From: Gymnogyps californianus
Taxonomy: Eukaryota; Chordata; Aves; Accipitriformes; Cathartidae
DNA length: 64,000 nucleotides
Direction: 5' to 3'
Assembly (NCBI RefSeq): GCF_018139145.2
Contig: NW_026114224.1
Coordinates: 806,001 to 870,000 of the forward strand
The notes beneath the pieces are model-generated. The model saw nothing but the letters and a program-made list of their open reading frames with translations. It had not been told where the DNA came from and did not search any database. Shown one piece after another: positions 53,733 to 64,000 of the stretch. The translations under genes and the position numbers were made by a program. Position 1 is the first letter of the stretch; each line of letters starts with the position of its first letter.

Positions 53733-56159
53733 CAGCCCCCTGCACACACACGGCCTCAAGCCCATCGGATGACTCTGGGCTTCTCTCTGTCTGACGTGTC
53801 TAGGGAACTCAGGGCAGCCCCTTATCTCTTCTCACAGAGGCCACCCTGCAGCACCCCCTAACCCCTCCACTACCAAAACCTTGCCATATGTAGCCAACAC
53901 AGTGCCCCTTGGCAATACCGTAGGGCATAACACTGAGGTAACACAGGCGGAGTCTGCCCCAGTCGGAGCCACATTCACGCTGTCCCAGGCTAACATGTGG
54001 TTGCACATGCACCCTTTGGTTGAATTAAAAAGGCACAGCAGCCAGCCTGGGTTTCTTCTGAGTCACTGGATATGTCCCTATCTTGTACACTTGTCTAGGA
54101 TTAGCTCAGCAACCAGTGAGCGGAAAGCAGGCAATGCAGGGTAACAATTCTCTATCTACGTAATGTGCAAATAGGCCAAGTGGATTATTTCTAGCACAAG
54201 TTTCTTGATCCACTTGGTCGGATATGAGCATCTGCCACATTCCGTGCTGCATGCCCGTAAGCAATTTGTTTTGCAGGACTCTAGGCATTACCTGTTCCTG
54301 GGCTAAAATCTGCCTTGTGCTGCTCCTGGTTTTGTGGTGGATGATTGCTTTGGTCAATCCCCATGCCAGCACTGATGAATGATGAAGTACAGCTGACCAG
54401 GACGTACCTTCCTCTACATACACGGGGGGCACCACTTTCTTTCAGCCGCCATTTTCTTATTAGACACCATAACCAACATGTTTTCCTACTGCTCTGTGAT
54501 TGGCTGACAGCCATCTCTTCACCCCGTCATACCCACCTGCTCTCAGGCAGACCTGTGACTGGCTGTGAGGACCAGCCAACCCTACCTGTGTACCCAGAAG
54601 CACATCTGAAAAGGAAGCCCCACTCACTAAATACAGCAAAGAGGCAACTCTTGACAGCGTCATTCCCCATGGGTTCTCATATTGCTTTGTGATTGGCTGA
54701 CAGCCATTTTTGACACTGTCGTGCCCGCATGTTCTCAGGTCTCCCCCTGATGGGCTGTCCGCTTCCTTTGGAACAAGAAGCGTTCAGATATAAAAGATAC
54801 ACCAGGCAGTGGTATCCACTATGGAATGAACACAAGCACCTAGCGCAAGCAATATTCCTGTGCATGGCCCGTCACCTGCAGAGCCAGAGGCGACCTCACG
54901 GTCAACATCCAAGCGATCTTCTGGCTTCTGGCCCATCAGGTACTAAAAGTAGAAGGGAGCTCACCTGCAGATACCCATGCCATCTTCCTGCTGCCAGCTC
55001 GTGAAGCACTCAGACAAGGAGAACTTCTGCAAGAGGCCGCTCTCCATTGTCTTTGAAAGGTCACGGCAATTGGGAGAGGTTCCTGAGGCCTGGAAGCAAG
55101 TCAGTGTCGCTCCTCTTCCCAAAAGGCACAAAGGAGGACCTGCACAACAGCAGGCTGGTCTGCCTCCCCTCGATCCCTGGGACACCAGACAAACCGGGCC
55201 CAGGCTCCACGCATGCCCTCTGCACAGACCTACGGTCAGGCCCAGGGTTCAGTGGACCTGCTGTTCAGTGGACATGCTTGTGGGAGTGAGAGGGGGGTGT
55301 CCAGCACTGCATTCTAGTCCAGAGCAGCCAGAGGGGAAGAAAAGGATCAGGCCATGTGCGGTTTTGGGTAGTGAGGAATGAAAGACAAACAAAACACCGC
55401 CATTCCTCTCACTTTTACCAGGCTCAGCTACAGTCCTTCACTGCAGACTGCTCCGGCATGGGTTCTCCCCGTGCTGCAGACCTGAACAGGAAAATCTGTT
55501 TCAGCGTGGGCTCTTCCACAGGCTTCAGGCCTGTCAGGAAAAGCTGCGCAAGTGGCTCAGTGTTGTGGAGGCAGCTGGAATCAGCTGTGTGCAGCGGCAG
55601 GGCAGCCCCTTGCCTCTGCTCACAGAGGCCACCCTGCAGCACCCCCTCTCCCCTCCACTGCCAACACCTAGCCACATAGAGCCAATACAGTGCCCATTGG
55701 GAATACCTGCTCGGCCCTGCTCCTGGCTGGACCTGCGCGTGGGCACGGCAGCAAAGAGACTAGGATGGAGAAAACCCCGAGATGGTCAAGTTGATTGGAC
55801 AGGTGTTTGCCAGAGTAGCACCAGCCTTGTCCTCCTCCCCACCTGCAGATTCCTGGAGGTGCCCGCTTGCGGCTGGGAAGTTGGGATTGAGCTGCCTGAC
55901 GGGAAGGGAGAAACACTGGTGTCCCCAGGACCCCCAGTTCCTTGTGGGGGAGGTCTGGCTGCCGCTGCAGACCCACGGGTCTGCCTTGGTGAGGGTCCCT
56001 TTGGGAGTGCTGGCTCGTAAGAAGGCAAAGGAGAAAGAAGGCGGCGGTGGCAGAGAGAAGGGGCTGAGGGAGCGGGAGGGCCATGGGCATGGCCGCGCAG
56101 AGAGCCAGAGCAGTGCAGGTGAAAAGTTGCTGGGAGAGGCAGCAGGAGGAAAAAGCAAT
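53733..56159. other. Unit B, gap to tRNA-iMet
   Basis: Equivalent of 40682-43699, with the deletion near 53805. It retains the CCAAT-motif duplication (54477-54860), the TATA-like box at 54789 and the CR1 RT fragment near 55010. Confidence 0.5.
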
Positions 56160-56231
56160 TAGCAGAGGATGGTTTCGATCCATCGACCTCTGGGTTATGG
56201 GCCCAGCACGCTTCCGCTGCGCCACTCTGCT
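56160..56231 (-). tRNA. Initiator tRNA-Met(CAT), unit B
   Basis: 72 nt, identical to the unit A gene at 43700-43771, with the A5 terminator run downstream. Confidence 0.97.
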
Positions 56232-56395
56232 CCCCTGGCACCTCAGCTGGGACCTCCCACAGCCCGGCCTCATGCTCCCTGGCACTGCCAGCGCTCATGC
56301 CTCCTTCCCTTTGTCTATCCTGTGCCCTCACCCGCGCAGCAAAATTGTCTCCCTGGAAACTTCACCTCCTTTGGGCCTGGGCTGCTGTCCTGGTT

Positions 56396-56805
56396 GGCTG
56401 GCATGCAGAGACTTAATTTGCTTCCTAGTAGCTGGGACCGTGCAGTGCTTTGCATTTAGTGGGAAAATTATCTTCATAACACCCTGATGGTTTTAGTTGT
56501 TGCTAAGTAGTCTTTATACTCAGTCAAGGATAGTTCAGCTTCTCATGCCCAGCCTGCAAGAAGGCTGGAGGGGCACAAGAAGTTGGGAGGGGACACAGCC
56601 AGGAGAGCTGGCCCAAACTAGCCAGAGGATATTCCATACCATATGACGTCATGCCCAGTATATAAACTGGGGGGAGCTGGCTGGGGGGGGCGGATCGCTG
56701 CTCGGGCACTAACTGGCATCGGTGTGCATCACTTGATTTGTATTATTTGTATTTGTATCTAGTTCTTGTATCTAAAACTGTATCTTGTATCTAAAAACCA
56801 CGACA
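56396..56805 (+). mobile_element. Truncated chimeric ERVL LTR, left edge of unit C
   Basis: Same chimeric 5' part as the unit B LTR, but its 3' half is replaced by TTGTATCTA-type repeats before the final CCACGACA. 410 bp. Confidence 0.82.
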
Positions 56806-58127
56806 GGAGGGTAGCTCAAGGGCCTTGCCTTGCCCTTCTCCCCACAGCTCCTGCCCATAACCCTGGCTGGGACTTTCTCTTTGACCACCCAAGCTGGCTC
56901 TGCAGGCACTGAAGGAAACCCCGGAGCGAGGGGGCAGCCTTGTTGCTTGGCAGGGCGGAGAGGAGTGGCTCTCCAGCGAGCTCAGGAGGGCTGCAACCCT
57001 GCCCAGAAATCCAGCTCGCACGGGGTGCGGGACTGTACCCAGTGTAAAAGTCAGTTCTTTGCTGGCCAAGGAGGGAGACAAGGACGTTTAGCATAGAATT
57101 ACCAAGGGAATCCTAAATCCCTAATTTTAGCTGTGCACATAGCGGTGCCCCAGCCTAACACGTGGAGGACCCCGACATAGAGGAAAGCAGGGTTTCTAGA
57201 TGTTTACAATGCAGTTGTGTTGACCAGTCAAATTACTCCTGTTAAGGGGTGGGCTAATCAGTTACTATTGCTCGCGTAAGCACTAGGTGCTTCTCCCGGG
57301 CAGGTGGTGTGGACGTATGGTCAGTGGGCTGTTAATCTTCCTGGTTCTAGACCAATGTCCCGTGCAGGCGGAGGGGTTTTCTACTAGATTCAGGTCGATT
57401 GCTTTCTCGCCCTGGTTATATACCTGGGTTTTTTTGAAAGACAAATCTCCTATTGTTTTATTGTCTGTATGGGGTGTTCTCAGCCAGTGAGAGACGGTTT
57501 AGGTTGGGTCTTCAGGTCACGTTGACCCTGAGGTAAAAGCTCTTAGTCCTAGGCAGTGTTCCTTCCTCTAAGCAAGTCGTACAGCAGTTACTGCCTTGCC
57601 TTTCACACCAGCTGCGAGGGCCTTGCCCTGCCCGTGCGTGCTCCCGCGCTGGCTCTCCTCCTGGCTGGCTTGTCCCTCCTGGCGCAGCCCTGCCCTTGCT
57701 GCTCGCCAACAGCCGAGGGCTGCCCCGCCACCTTGCAGGGTGCCAAAGAGCCAGAGAACCCCTCCTCTCCGTGCCTGGCGCCATTCCTGTCCTGCCCAAC
57801 GCTGCTGGGGGTGGAGGTGGTTCCCAGTCGCCCCAGGGCAGGGCTGGCCCATCCGGACTGGGTGGTGGCCAGTCTTAAATGCTGCCGGATGTGTCCCAGG
57901 AAGGCTCTGGGCAGGCTGAGCTAGTAGAACCTCTTGGTGAGGCTGAGGGACGAGGTGGCAGTGCTGAGGCCTGCATTTTGGGCTTGTGTTTGCTGGTTCC
58001 CTGTCCCATCCACACGCCAGAGCACACAGCAAGCAAGCAGAGGAGACAAAAGCAAAAGCGGGATGGAGAGGGCTGGGATGGGGAGCAGATGTGAGCACGG
58101 AGAGTGCGGCCGCAGCCTGCCTGCTGC
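56806..58127. other. Unit C, no gene recognised
   Basis: Equivalent of 29284-30611, with a more diverged patch near 57630-57700. Confidence 0.5.
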
Positions 58128-58197
58128 AGGGGCTATTGCTCAGGGAGAGCATTTGACTGCAGATCAAGAGGTCCCTGGCTCAGCTCCGGGTCCCCCT
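58128..58197 (+). pseudogene. tRNA-Cys(GCA)-derived relic, unit C
   Basis: As 30612-30682, with one fewer G in the D-loop region. Confidence 0.7.
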
Positions 58198-59178
58198 TCC
58201 ACTGCCCCTTTCCTTCTTCATCCGTGCTGCCAACCTCCCTCAGCTTCTCTTTTGCTTGCACTGCTTCCGCCACCCTCAGTGGCATGGCTGCGGGGAACGG
58301 ACCATGCACCAGCCACTGGCTCTTCTCTCCTTCTCCTTCTCCGGGCTCTCTCTGCATGTGCCCCTCCGAGTTTCCCTTTTCCTTAAGATGCTGAACCACA
58401 CCAGGCAGGCTACCTGCAGCCCCTCCTCTGCTGCTGCTCTGTGGGGAGCAGCTGGGTATGCGACTGAGAGAAGCCCTCTGGGAAGCCTCCGGGTCTTTTC
58501 CATGCCACCCATCAGGGTCTGTGATGGCAGGGGATGGTCTCCTGATGCCGCAGTCACCACCATGGCCTCTTTCGCACTTCCACGTCTTTCCCAGAAGAGG
58601 AGGAGCCAGGAGAGACCCACCCCTTATCATCTCATTCTTCGGTTAAATTTGGAAAGCCCCCGGGGAAAGGTTGTCCACGTGTGCAAGGGCTGGGGCTGGG
58701 TCAGGCAGAATATCCCCAGGACCCCAGGCAAGATCTCAGATCCATGAGGTGTCTTGCCTTCATCTTTAGCAATGAGGACCATGTTGTGCAGGCTCTCTTT
58801 GGAGAGGAGCTGCTGTAGTTTCAGGCATAGGGAAGACAGCTGGTGGGGTTGTTTCTGCTTGGGATGTCAGGTGAGCTCAGGCTCTTAAGTTCTGCTCAAG
58901 AACCAACAACAGTGGACCTCTTTTCACGGCTCAGACTCGGCACTGGTCCGTTCTCTTCCCCAACTTGCCTACCTTGTCAATGGGAGCAGGATTTTCCCAT
59001 TCATCCAGGAATTTGGGGCAGGGGGGTGCGGGGAGAAGTGCTGTAGGCAAGGGGGTTTTACTGTCTCCCTGGGCACCAGGTACAGTGTGGAGCTGAGTCC
59101 CACGGCTGCAGCGTGGTCCATTGCAGGGAGCCCAAACAGCGTGGTCCATTGCAGGGAGCCCAAAAGGGGAGTGCGCCC

Positions 59179-59260
59179 CGTAGTTGGCAGGATTCGAACC
59201 TGCGCGGGGAAACCCCAATGGATTTCTAGTCCATCGCCTTCACCACTCGGCCACAACTAC
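59179..59260 (-). tRNA. tRNA-Ser(AGA), unit C
   Basis: 82 nt, identical to the copies in units A and B. Confidence 0.95.
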
Positions 59261-61770
59261 CTGCTCCAGCCCTCTCTGCCCTGCCGATCACATGCCCTCT
59301 GCAATGACACCCGGCTCCCAGGGACTTTCAGGGCAATGCTCCACTCGAAGCCCTGCACTTGGGACCTGCACTGAGCATGACGGGCACCTGGTGACAGCCT
59401 TCCACAGGCCTTGAGAGGCGTAGCCCCAGGGGCTACAGCTGCAGCTCCCAGCACCTTGTCCTCAGCCGCACATCTGGGATATCCTGCCACAGGGGGATGC
59501 TTTCTCTCCCCAGCTGCCATCTCTGCTGCCTCCAGGGAAGAAGGGAAGGCAGCTGTGTGGAGACAACCAGGGTCAGGTGGGCATATTAGACCCCGCTTTG
59601 CTTCCCAGATTTAGCTGAGGAGGTCTCCAAGCTTGCTGGGAGCACTAGGGGGAGGACACTCCTGCAGGGGAGGTGGTGACCTCCCGGCAGCACCTCCAGC
59701 CTCTTGGGACGTAGGGTGGTGTCAAGCCTTGAACAAAGACCATGACTGCCATGCAGGTTGTTGGTGTGTAGGGGGAATGGTTTGCGAGAGTGGGAGAGAT
59801 CTATGGCAAGGGCGAGGTAGAGCCTGGCTGAGGAAAAGTCAGGAGGGGCAAAGGGAGAATAAACGGGAGGTGCGGATGACTTAGAGGGAGACTGGAGAGA
59901 GCTTGTTTTGGTGGAATAGGTATGTCCAGAGCTTTTTCCCAGCACCGCAAGCATTGTGACATTCTTGAGCATGGACCAAAATATTAAACAATCCACAAAA
60001 GCAATAATTTACATCACTAGATGAAAGCAGCTCCGATTCCATTTGGCTCTGGAGCAGGAAAATGGCGTTAATGAGTCAGTGTGGACGTGGTAGATTTGGT
60101 AGTGCCTGTCTGACACCCTGAAGTTTACTGGAACTGGATGTAACGATGGTCCTGGTGACTAAGAACTGAGACACCCTCATTTCTCTTGCAGCTTATGGCC
60201 TGTGGGCAAGGGAAACGCAAGGAGCCTCTCACAAGTAGACTCCCTACCTAAAGGGGGACAAAAGCTTCTCAAGTCTCTGATTGCAGGGTTGCTTCAAGAA
60301 TAAGGCAATGTTCTTTGCTGTGCTGACACTCAAAACCCAAGCTGGATGGTGGGGGTTGGGGCAGGGGGGGGGTTGTGTTAGCACAGTATTTACAGACTCC
60401 CACTCTGTCATCAGCAGTGCTAGTGTAGGTGGAGTTACAAAGAGGGGGATCGTGATTGCGCATGCTCAATCATGCCCTACTGAAATGCCCACCCTAACGC
60501 AGTCACACTGCCTCCGTCCAGGCAAGTCTCTCCAAAGCAATCTCTCCCTCGGATCTCCATAGCCGTGTCCCTTGATGACTTTGCCAGGCCCTCACGCATC
60601 GTCCAACCAGGGGTCTGGCTCAGCTTGGGAAGTGGAGAAATCTGTTGGAAACAAGGAAATCAATGCGTAGGAGGGTGATCAAAGAGATGCCACGTCCTTC
60701 CCTGAAAGAGACCCACACCCAAATTGACCTCTTTTGCTCCGTAAGGTCATCCCAGAGGCCAAAGGCCTGGATGGCCTGCTTCTGAGGAGAGGCTCAGGGC
60801 AGGGAAGCCAAAAGCTCATGGCTCTTTTTCCTGGGTCAGGGATGAGGTGCCCCATTCCATGCATTTCAGATTTCAAAGGGACATCGGATCAGTCTCCCGG
60901 AGCACCTGGGAGTCATCGTGAGGTGGAAGAGTTGGGAAAAACCCTGAACTCCAGGCAAACATGAGTCACCCTGCTATGGACTTCAGTGGACACGCCTGCC
61001 TCAGGCGTGCCAGGGATACCTGAGCTCACAGCCCCAAAGTTCTGCTTTCCGTCAAGGGCATTTCCACACATTTTAGCACCATCCTGAATCTACGGGGCTT
61101 CTATGCAATCTCCTGCATTTGCTGTCTTCCAAGGCATTGCCTTTTGGTGGTTGCTCAAGGGCTTGTGTGACTCAGGGTAACCCAGAATAATGAAGTTTGA
61201 AATGGACCTCTGGAGGTCTTCTGCTCCTGTCCCCTGCTCCAAGCAGACCAGACTTCCCAGGTACCTCAGCAGGCTCTGGGCCTTGTCCTGCTGATTTCTC
61301 TTCTCCCATAATGGACTGTACGGTCTTGACGTTCTGCTTGAACTTACTCAGAGTCTCCTGTGTGTCTACGATGACCCGCTGGGAGAAGGTTTCTCAGGGC
61401 TAGCCTGAGTGCCTGCACTGAAAAGCACTTGAGAGCTGACTTGAGGTGTCCCTCATAGCTGAATTTGACCGTGAGTGGTGGCCGTGCTCACCATGAAGAA
61501 GGCCAAGTGACAAAAGGCAATCCGTATTAGGAAAACACCCTCAAAATCTCCTTGTACACTAGCCTGAGACCTCCGAGTTGATTGGCCTTCTGAAGCTGGG
61601 ACACAGATGAATGGTTTTGGTGTTTGGTGGTATGAAGCCGGAGCACAACATTTCAGATGAAAGAGGCAAGGGCTTAATCACCAGCGAGGCCTTGGCAAGC
61701 GGCAGCTGCTAGGTGTTTAGATGCTTCATGATCAAGTAATGTTTGTGGCCCCGCGGGATCTGGGACACAG
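59261..61770. other. Unit C, tRNA-Ser to keratin promoter
   Basis: Equivalent of 31707-34412. It lacks the segment at 32970-33165 of unit A (junction near 60520). CR1 fragment near 61196-61300. Confidence 0.5.
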
Positions 61771-62397
61771 CATAAACCTGCGCTGCTCCGGGCTCTGCAT
61801 CCTCCTCTCTTGCCTGCCTTTCCTCGAGGAACGAGGTAAGCCTGAGTCCGCTCCATCTCTTCCCTGTGGGCTGAGCTGCTGTCATGGTGGCTCCTCAGGT
61901 TGATACTTGGGCTGCCTCAGCTGGCCTGCAACAGAACTGTTTAAGGGCTGTCACCTCTGTCCCTTTTGGCGGAGGTGGCTGGGGAGGGCTGGGAAGAGGG
62001 GGTTTCTTTAAAGCAGAAGGGGATCAAATGGGGCTGAGCTGCAGGACGTCTGCCCACCAGAATGTCTGCCTGTAGCAGATGGTCTCTAACGAAATGGCCA
62101 AGTGCCTCCAGTGCCATCTTTATGACAGCAATGTTTGTTCAGGAGATGGGGTATGACCAGTCTTGCCACAGGTGCTTTAAACCCACTGTGCTGGGTCCTA
62201 TCCTGAAAGCGGTTCAGCCGTCCTGTGCCGTGCAATTCGGAGGGCACGATGAGGGCCGTGGGAACTGTAGGCACACTAGGTGTTTTTAAAACAAAAGTGC
62301 GTCCACAGAGAGAGCTGAGGAAAAGAAAGACAGACTGATACTGAGGCTCGTGCTCCCTGCCTGCTCTGTGTTTCAGCTTTGCCTCCCTCACCGAGAG

Positions 62398-62706
62398 ATG
62401 TCTTGCTTCAGACCCTGTCTCCCAATGCCCTGCGGCGCCTCTGGCCCAACCCCACTTGCCAGCAGCTGCAGTGAGCCCTGTGTCGCCCGCTGCGCGGACT
62501 CGACGGTGGCCATCCAGGCCTCCGCGGTGGTGGTGACCCTGCCGGGCCCCATCCTCACCTCTTTCCCTCAGAGCACAGCCGTGGGATCCTCTCTGTCAGC
62601 TGCTGTTGGGAGCTCCCTCAGCGCCGGGGGGTTCCCATCTCTTCTGGGGGCTCCCTTGGTCTGGGGGGTCAGGGCTGGTGTCTGCCTCCCACCCGCTGCA
62701 GTCTGA
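62398..62706 (+). CDS. Feather beta-keratin with compensated frameshifts, unit C
   Basis: The acceptor AG ends at 62376 and the ATG is at 62398. It has 102 codons, the same as unit A, and matches it up to SSLSAGG. Then one G is lost from a G-run (near 62626-62631) and one is gained near 62646, so the stretch between reads FPSLL instead of VPISS. A second loss/gain pair follows near 62670-62690, and the protein still ends [13 protein letters not shown] (VCLPPAAV). All four changes are in or beside G-runs. The core beta-sheet region is intact. The TATA equivalent reads CATAAAC. Confidence 0.85.
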   Translation: MSCFRPCLPMPCGASGPTPLASSCSEPCVARCADSTVAIQASAVVVTLPGPILTSFPQSTAVGSSLSAAVGSSLSAGGFPSLLGAPLVWGVRAGVCLPPAAV

Positions 62707-63135
62707 ACTGCTGAAGCTGGCGGGTCATCCCCTTCGCAGCGGGAAGGCAGATGGGAACTCTGCATCAGGAGCATGGCCAGGGCTTGCAGGCGGGCTGCGT
62801 GTCCTCATCCCACCTGGCAGGAGGGACCTGTGCCGCTGCTCCTCGCTGCACGGCAGGCCTCGCCGTCCTCCTCTGGCTTTGCTTTGCTCTGAGCTCCTTG
62901 AGACAACACTCGTTCTCTTCTGCTTTGCTGAACCTCCTGCCGACGGGGGGAGGGTGCCGGAGCTAGGGACTGCTCTTGGTGGGCTGGGATTGTCACCAGG
63001 TAGAGCAGAATGGGAAAAGGCAAGCGCTTTGTGTGGAGCTTGTCCTTGGGAAATGGGCCATTCTCTGTGCCTCCCTGAACCCTGCAGACGTGTTTCTTGG
63101 TCTCTCTTCTGTGCCACTGCATTTCCTCCTTCTCA

Positions 63136-63141
63136 TTAAAG
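63136..63141 (+). terminator. Poly(A) signal of feather keratin gene, unit C
   Basis: ATTAAA in the same context as in units A and B. Confidence 0.6.
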
Positions 63142-63217
63142 ACCTTGTGCAGCATAGCTGGCGACTCGTGGTGCTTTGTTCTCCTCCCCCCTCAGTTGGC
63201 CAAGCCCTCTGCAAGGC

Positions 63218-63499
63218 TGTCATGGTTTCAGCCCAGCTGGCAACTGAGCACCACGCGGCCGCTCGCTCACTCCTCCCTGCCCTGGTGGGATGCGGAGGAG
63301 AATCGGAAGAAAAGGTAAAACCTTGTCAGTTGAGATAAGGACACTTTAATAGGACAACACAAGGAGAGAAGAAATAACAATAATAGTAACAGAAGAATAT
63401 ATAAAGCGAGTGATGCACAATGCAAACTGCTCACCACCCGGAAACCCCATGCTCGGCTTCTTGTGAAAGTTTAACTTCTCTCCCAGCCGAACCAGGACA
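63218..63499 (-). mobile_element. Internally deleted ERVL-type LTR, unit C
   Basis: Equivalent of 35862-36128. Confidence 0.78.
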
Positions 63500-64000
63500 A
63501 AGGAAGAGGGCGAACCTGCTCTCTCCCATGACAGTGAGCCTGTCCCCATGCATGGGGCACTGCAAGTTGTGGGTGGAGCTCCCTGAACTGAGACCAGAGC
63601 ACCAAAAACAAGCAAGCAGGCAAGAGAAAGACAGAAAAGCCTCAGAGAAATGGATGGAACAAGAAGCAATGGACAGGGGTGGAAATACAACTAATGCCAC
63701 ACACAGTGGTGGTCAAAGATGGGAAATGGTTGCCCAGAGAAGTTGTAGATTCTCCACCTTTGGAGATGTCCAACATCCAACCAGGCAAGGCCATGAAAAA
63801 GGTCCTCTACTTGACCCTGCTTTGAGCCGGGCGTGGACTGCATGATCTCCACCTCAGGTGTTGAGCCACTGCTGGATGCCCTCATCCAGGAGCAGTCAAG
63901 AACAAGGGAGGGGACAGGGGCCAGCACTCAGGAAAGCTGCAGAGCTATGGTGGCACAGGGCAGGAGAAAGGGCACTGATGTCAGAGCCAGGGCTGGGAGC
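63500..64000. other. Unit C, last 500 bp
   Basis: Equivalent of 36129-36690, including the CR1 fragment near 63702-63855. No gene. Confidence 0.5.

Larger units (their letters stand above)
43926..56395. repeat. Tandem array unit B (incomplete)
   Basis: Same order as unit A. Differences: no solo LTR, a 500-N gap in place of about 1.9 kb containing the Leu and Gly tRNA genes, and a deletion just after the gap corresponding to about 40764-41347 of A. Confidence 0.9.
56396..64000. repeat. Tandem array unit C (cut by window end)
   Basis: Follows units A and B to about position 36690 of unit A, then the window ends. Confidence 0.92.

Noticed and set aside
53019..53794. Several frames of 180-250 codons across the second gap
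   Set aside because: They consist mostly of N.
1..64000. CRISPR arrays, bacterial operons, riboswitches
   Set aside because: The sequence is vertebrate nuclear DNA; the direct repeats seen are LTRs, CR1 pieces, tandem units and minisatellites.

Overview
The window is from a bird genome. Three things show this: feather beta-keratin (corneous beta-protein) genes, CR1 LINE remnants, and ERVL-type LTRs beginning TGTCCTGG and ending CCACGACA. It is eukaryotic, intron-containing and rich in endogenous retroviruses; most open frames longer than 60 codons are chance frames. Species and chromosome cannot be read from the sequence. Retrovirus density and a decaying RBBP6 copy would suit a female-specific (W) or pericentromeric context, but that is only a guess.

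Region 1 (1-18361): part of an intron-containing RBBP6-like gene (E3 ubiquitin ligase with DWNN, zinc-knuckle and RING domains) on the minus strand. Exons run from the DWNN domain (15189) to the end of the RING (161). About 4.5 kb of it (1307-5758) is repeated at 6259-11130 across a 500-N gap, in the arrangement expected when two overlapping contigs are scaffolded without merging. The DWNN exon carries a one-base deletion, so this copy is a pseudogene or contains an assembly error.

Region 2 (18362-29283): nested retroviruses. A betaretrovirus-like (ERVK-type, tRNA-Lys primed) provirus, 19598-25178, with matching LTRs and a perfect 6-bp target duplication, lies inside a degraded ERVL provirus with LTRs at 18362-18963 and 28713-29283. 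Every coding region is broken. The ERVL leader contains a previously unremarked tandem repeat of about 163 bp.

Region 3 (28713-64000): a tandem array whose unit is bounded by ERVL LTRs. Unit A is 28713-43925 (15.2 kb), unit B 43926-56395 (shortened by a gap and deletions), and unit C starts at 56396 and runs off the window. Each unit carries one feather keratin gene (TATA, non-coding exon 1, coding exon 2, ATTAAA signal) and a set of dispersed tRNA genes. Unit A has a Cys(GCA)-like relic and Ser(AGA), Gln(CTG), Leu(CAG), Gly(TCC) and initiator Met(CAT). All but the Cys relic look intact or nearly so, and four have Pol III T-runs just downstream. The LTRs opening units B and C are chimeric, which suggests that LTR-LTR recombination created the amplicon. 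A solo LTR in unit A has an exact empty site in unit B, so it moved after the duplication.

The best candidate for something new is this LTR-bounded amplicon, which co-amplifies a feather structural-protein gene with tRNA genes. Many inter-unit differences are single-base homopolymer changes, so reading-frame differences between keratin copies should be treated as possible sequencing error.
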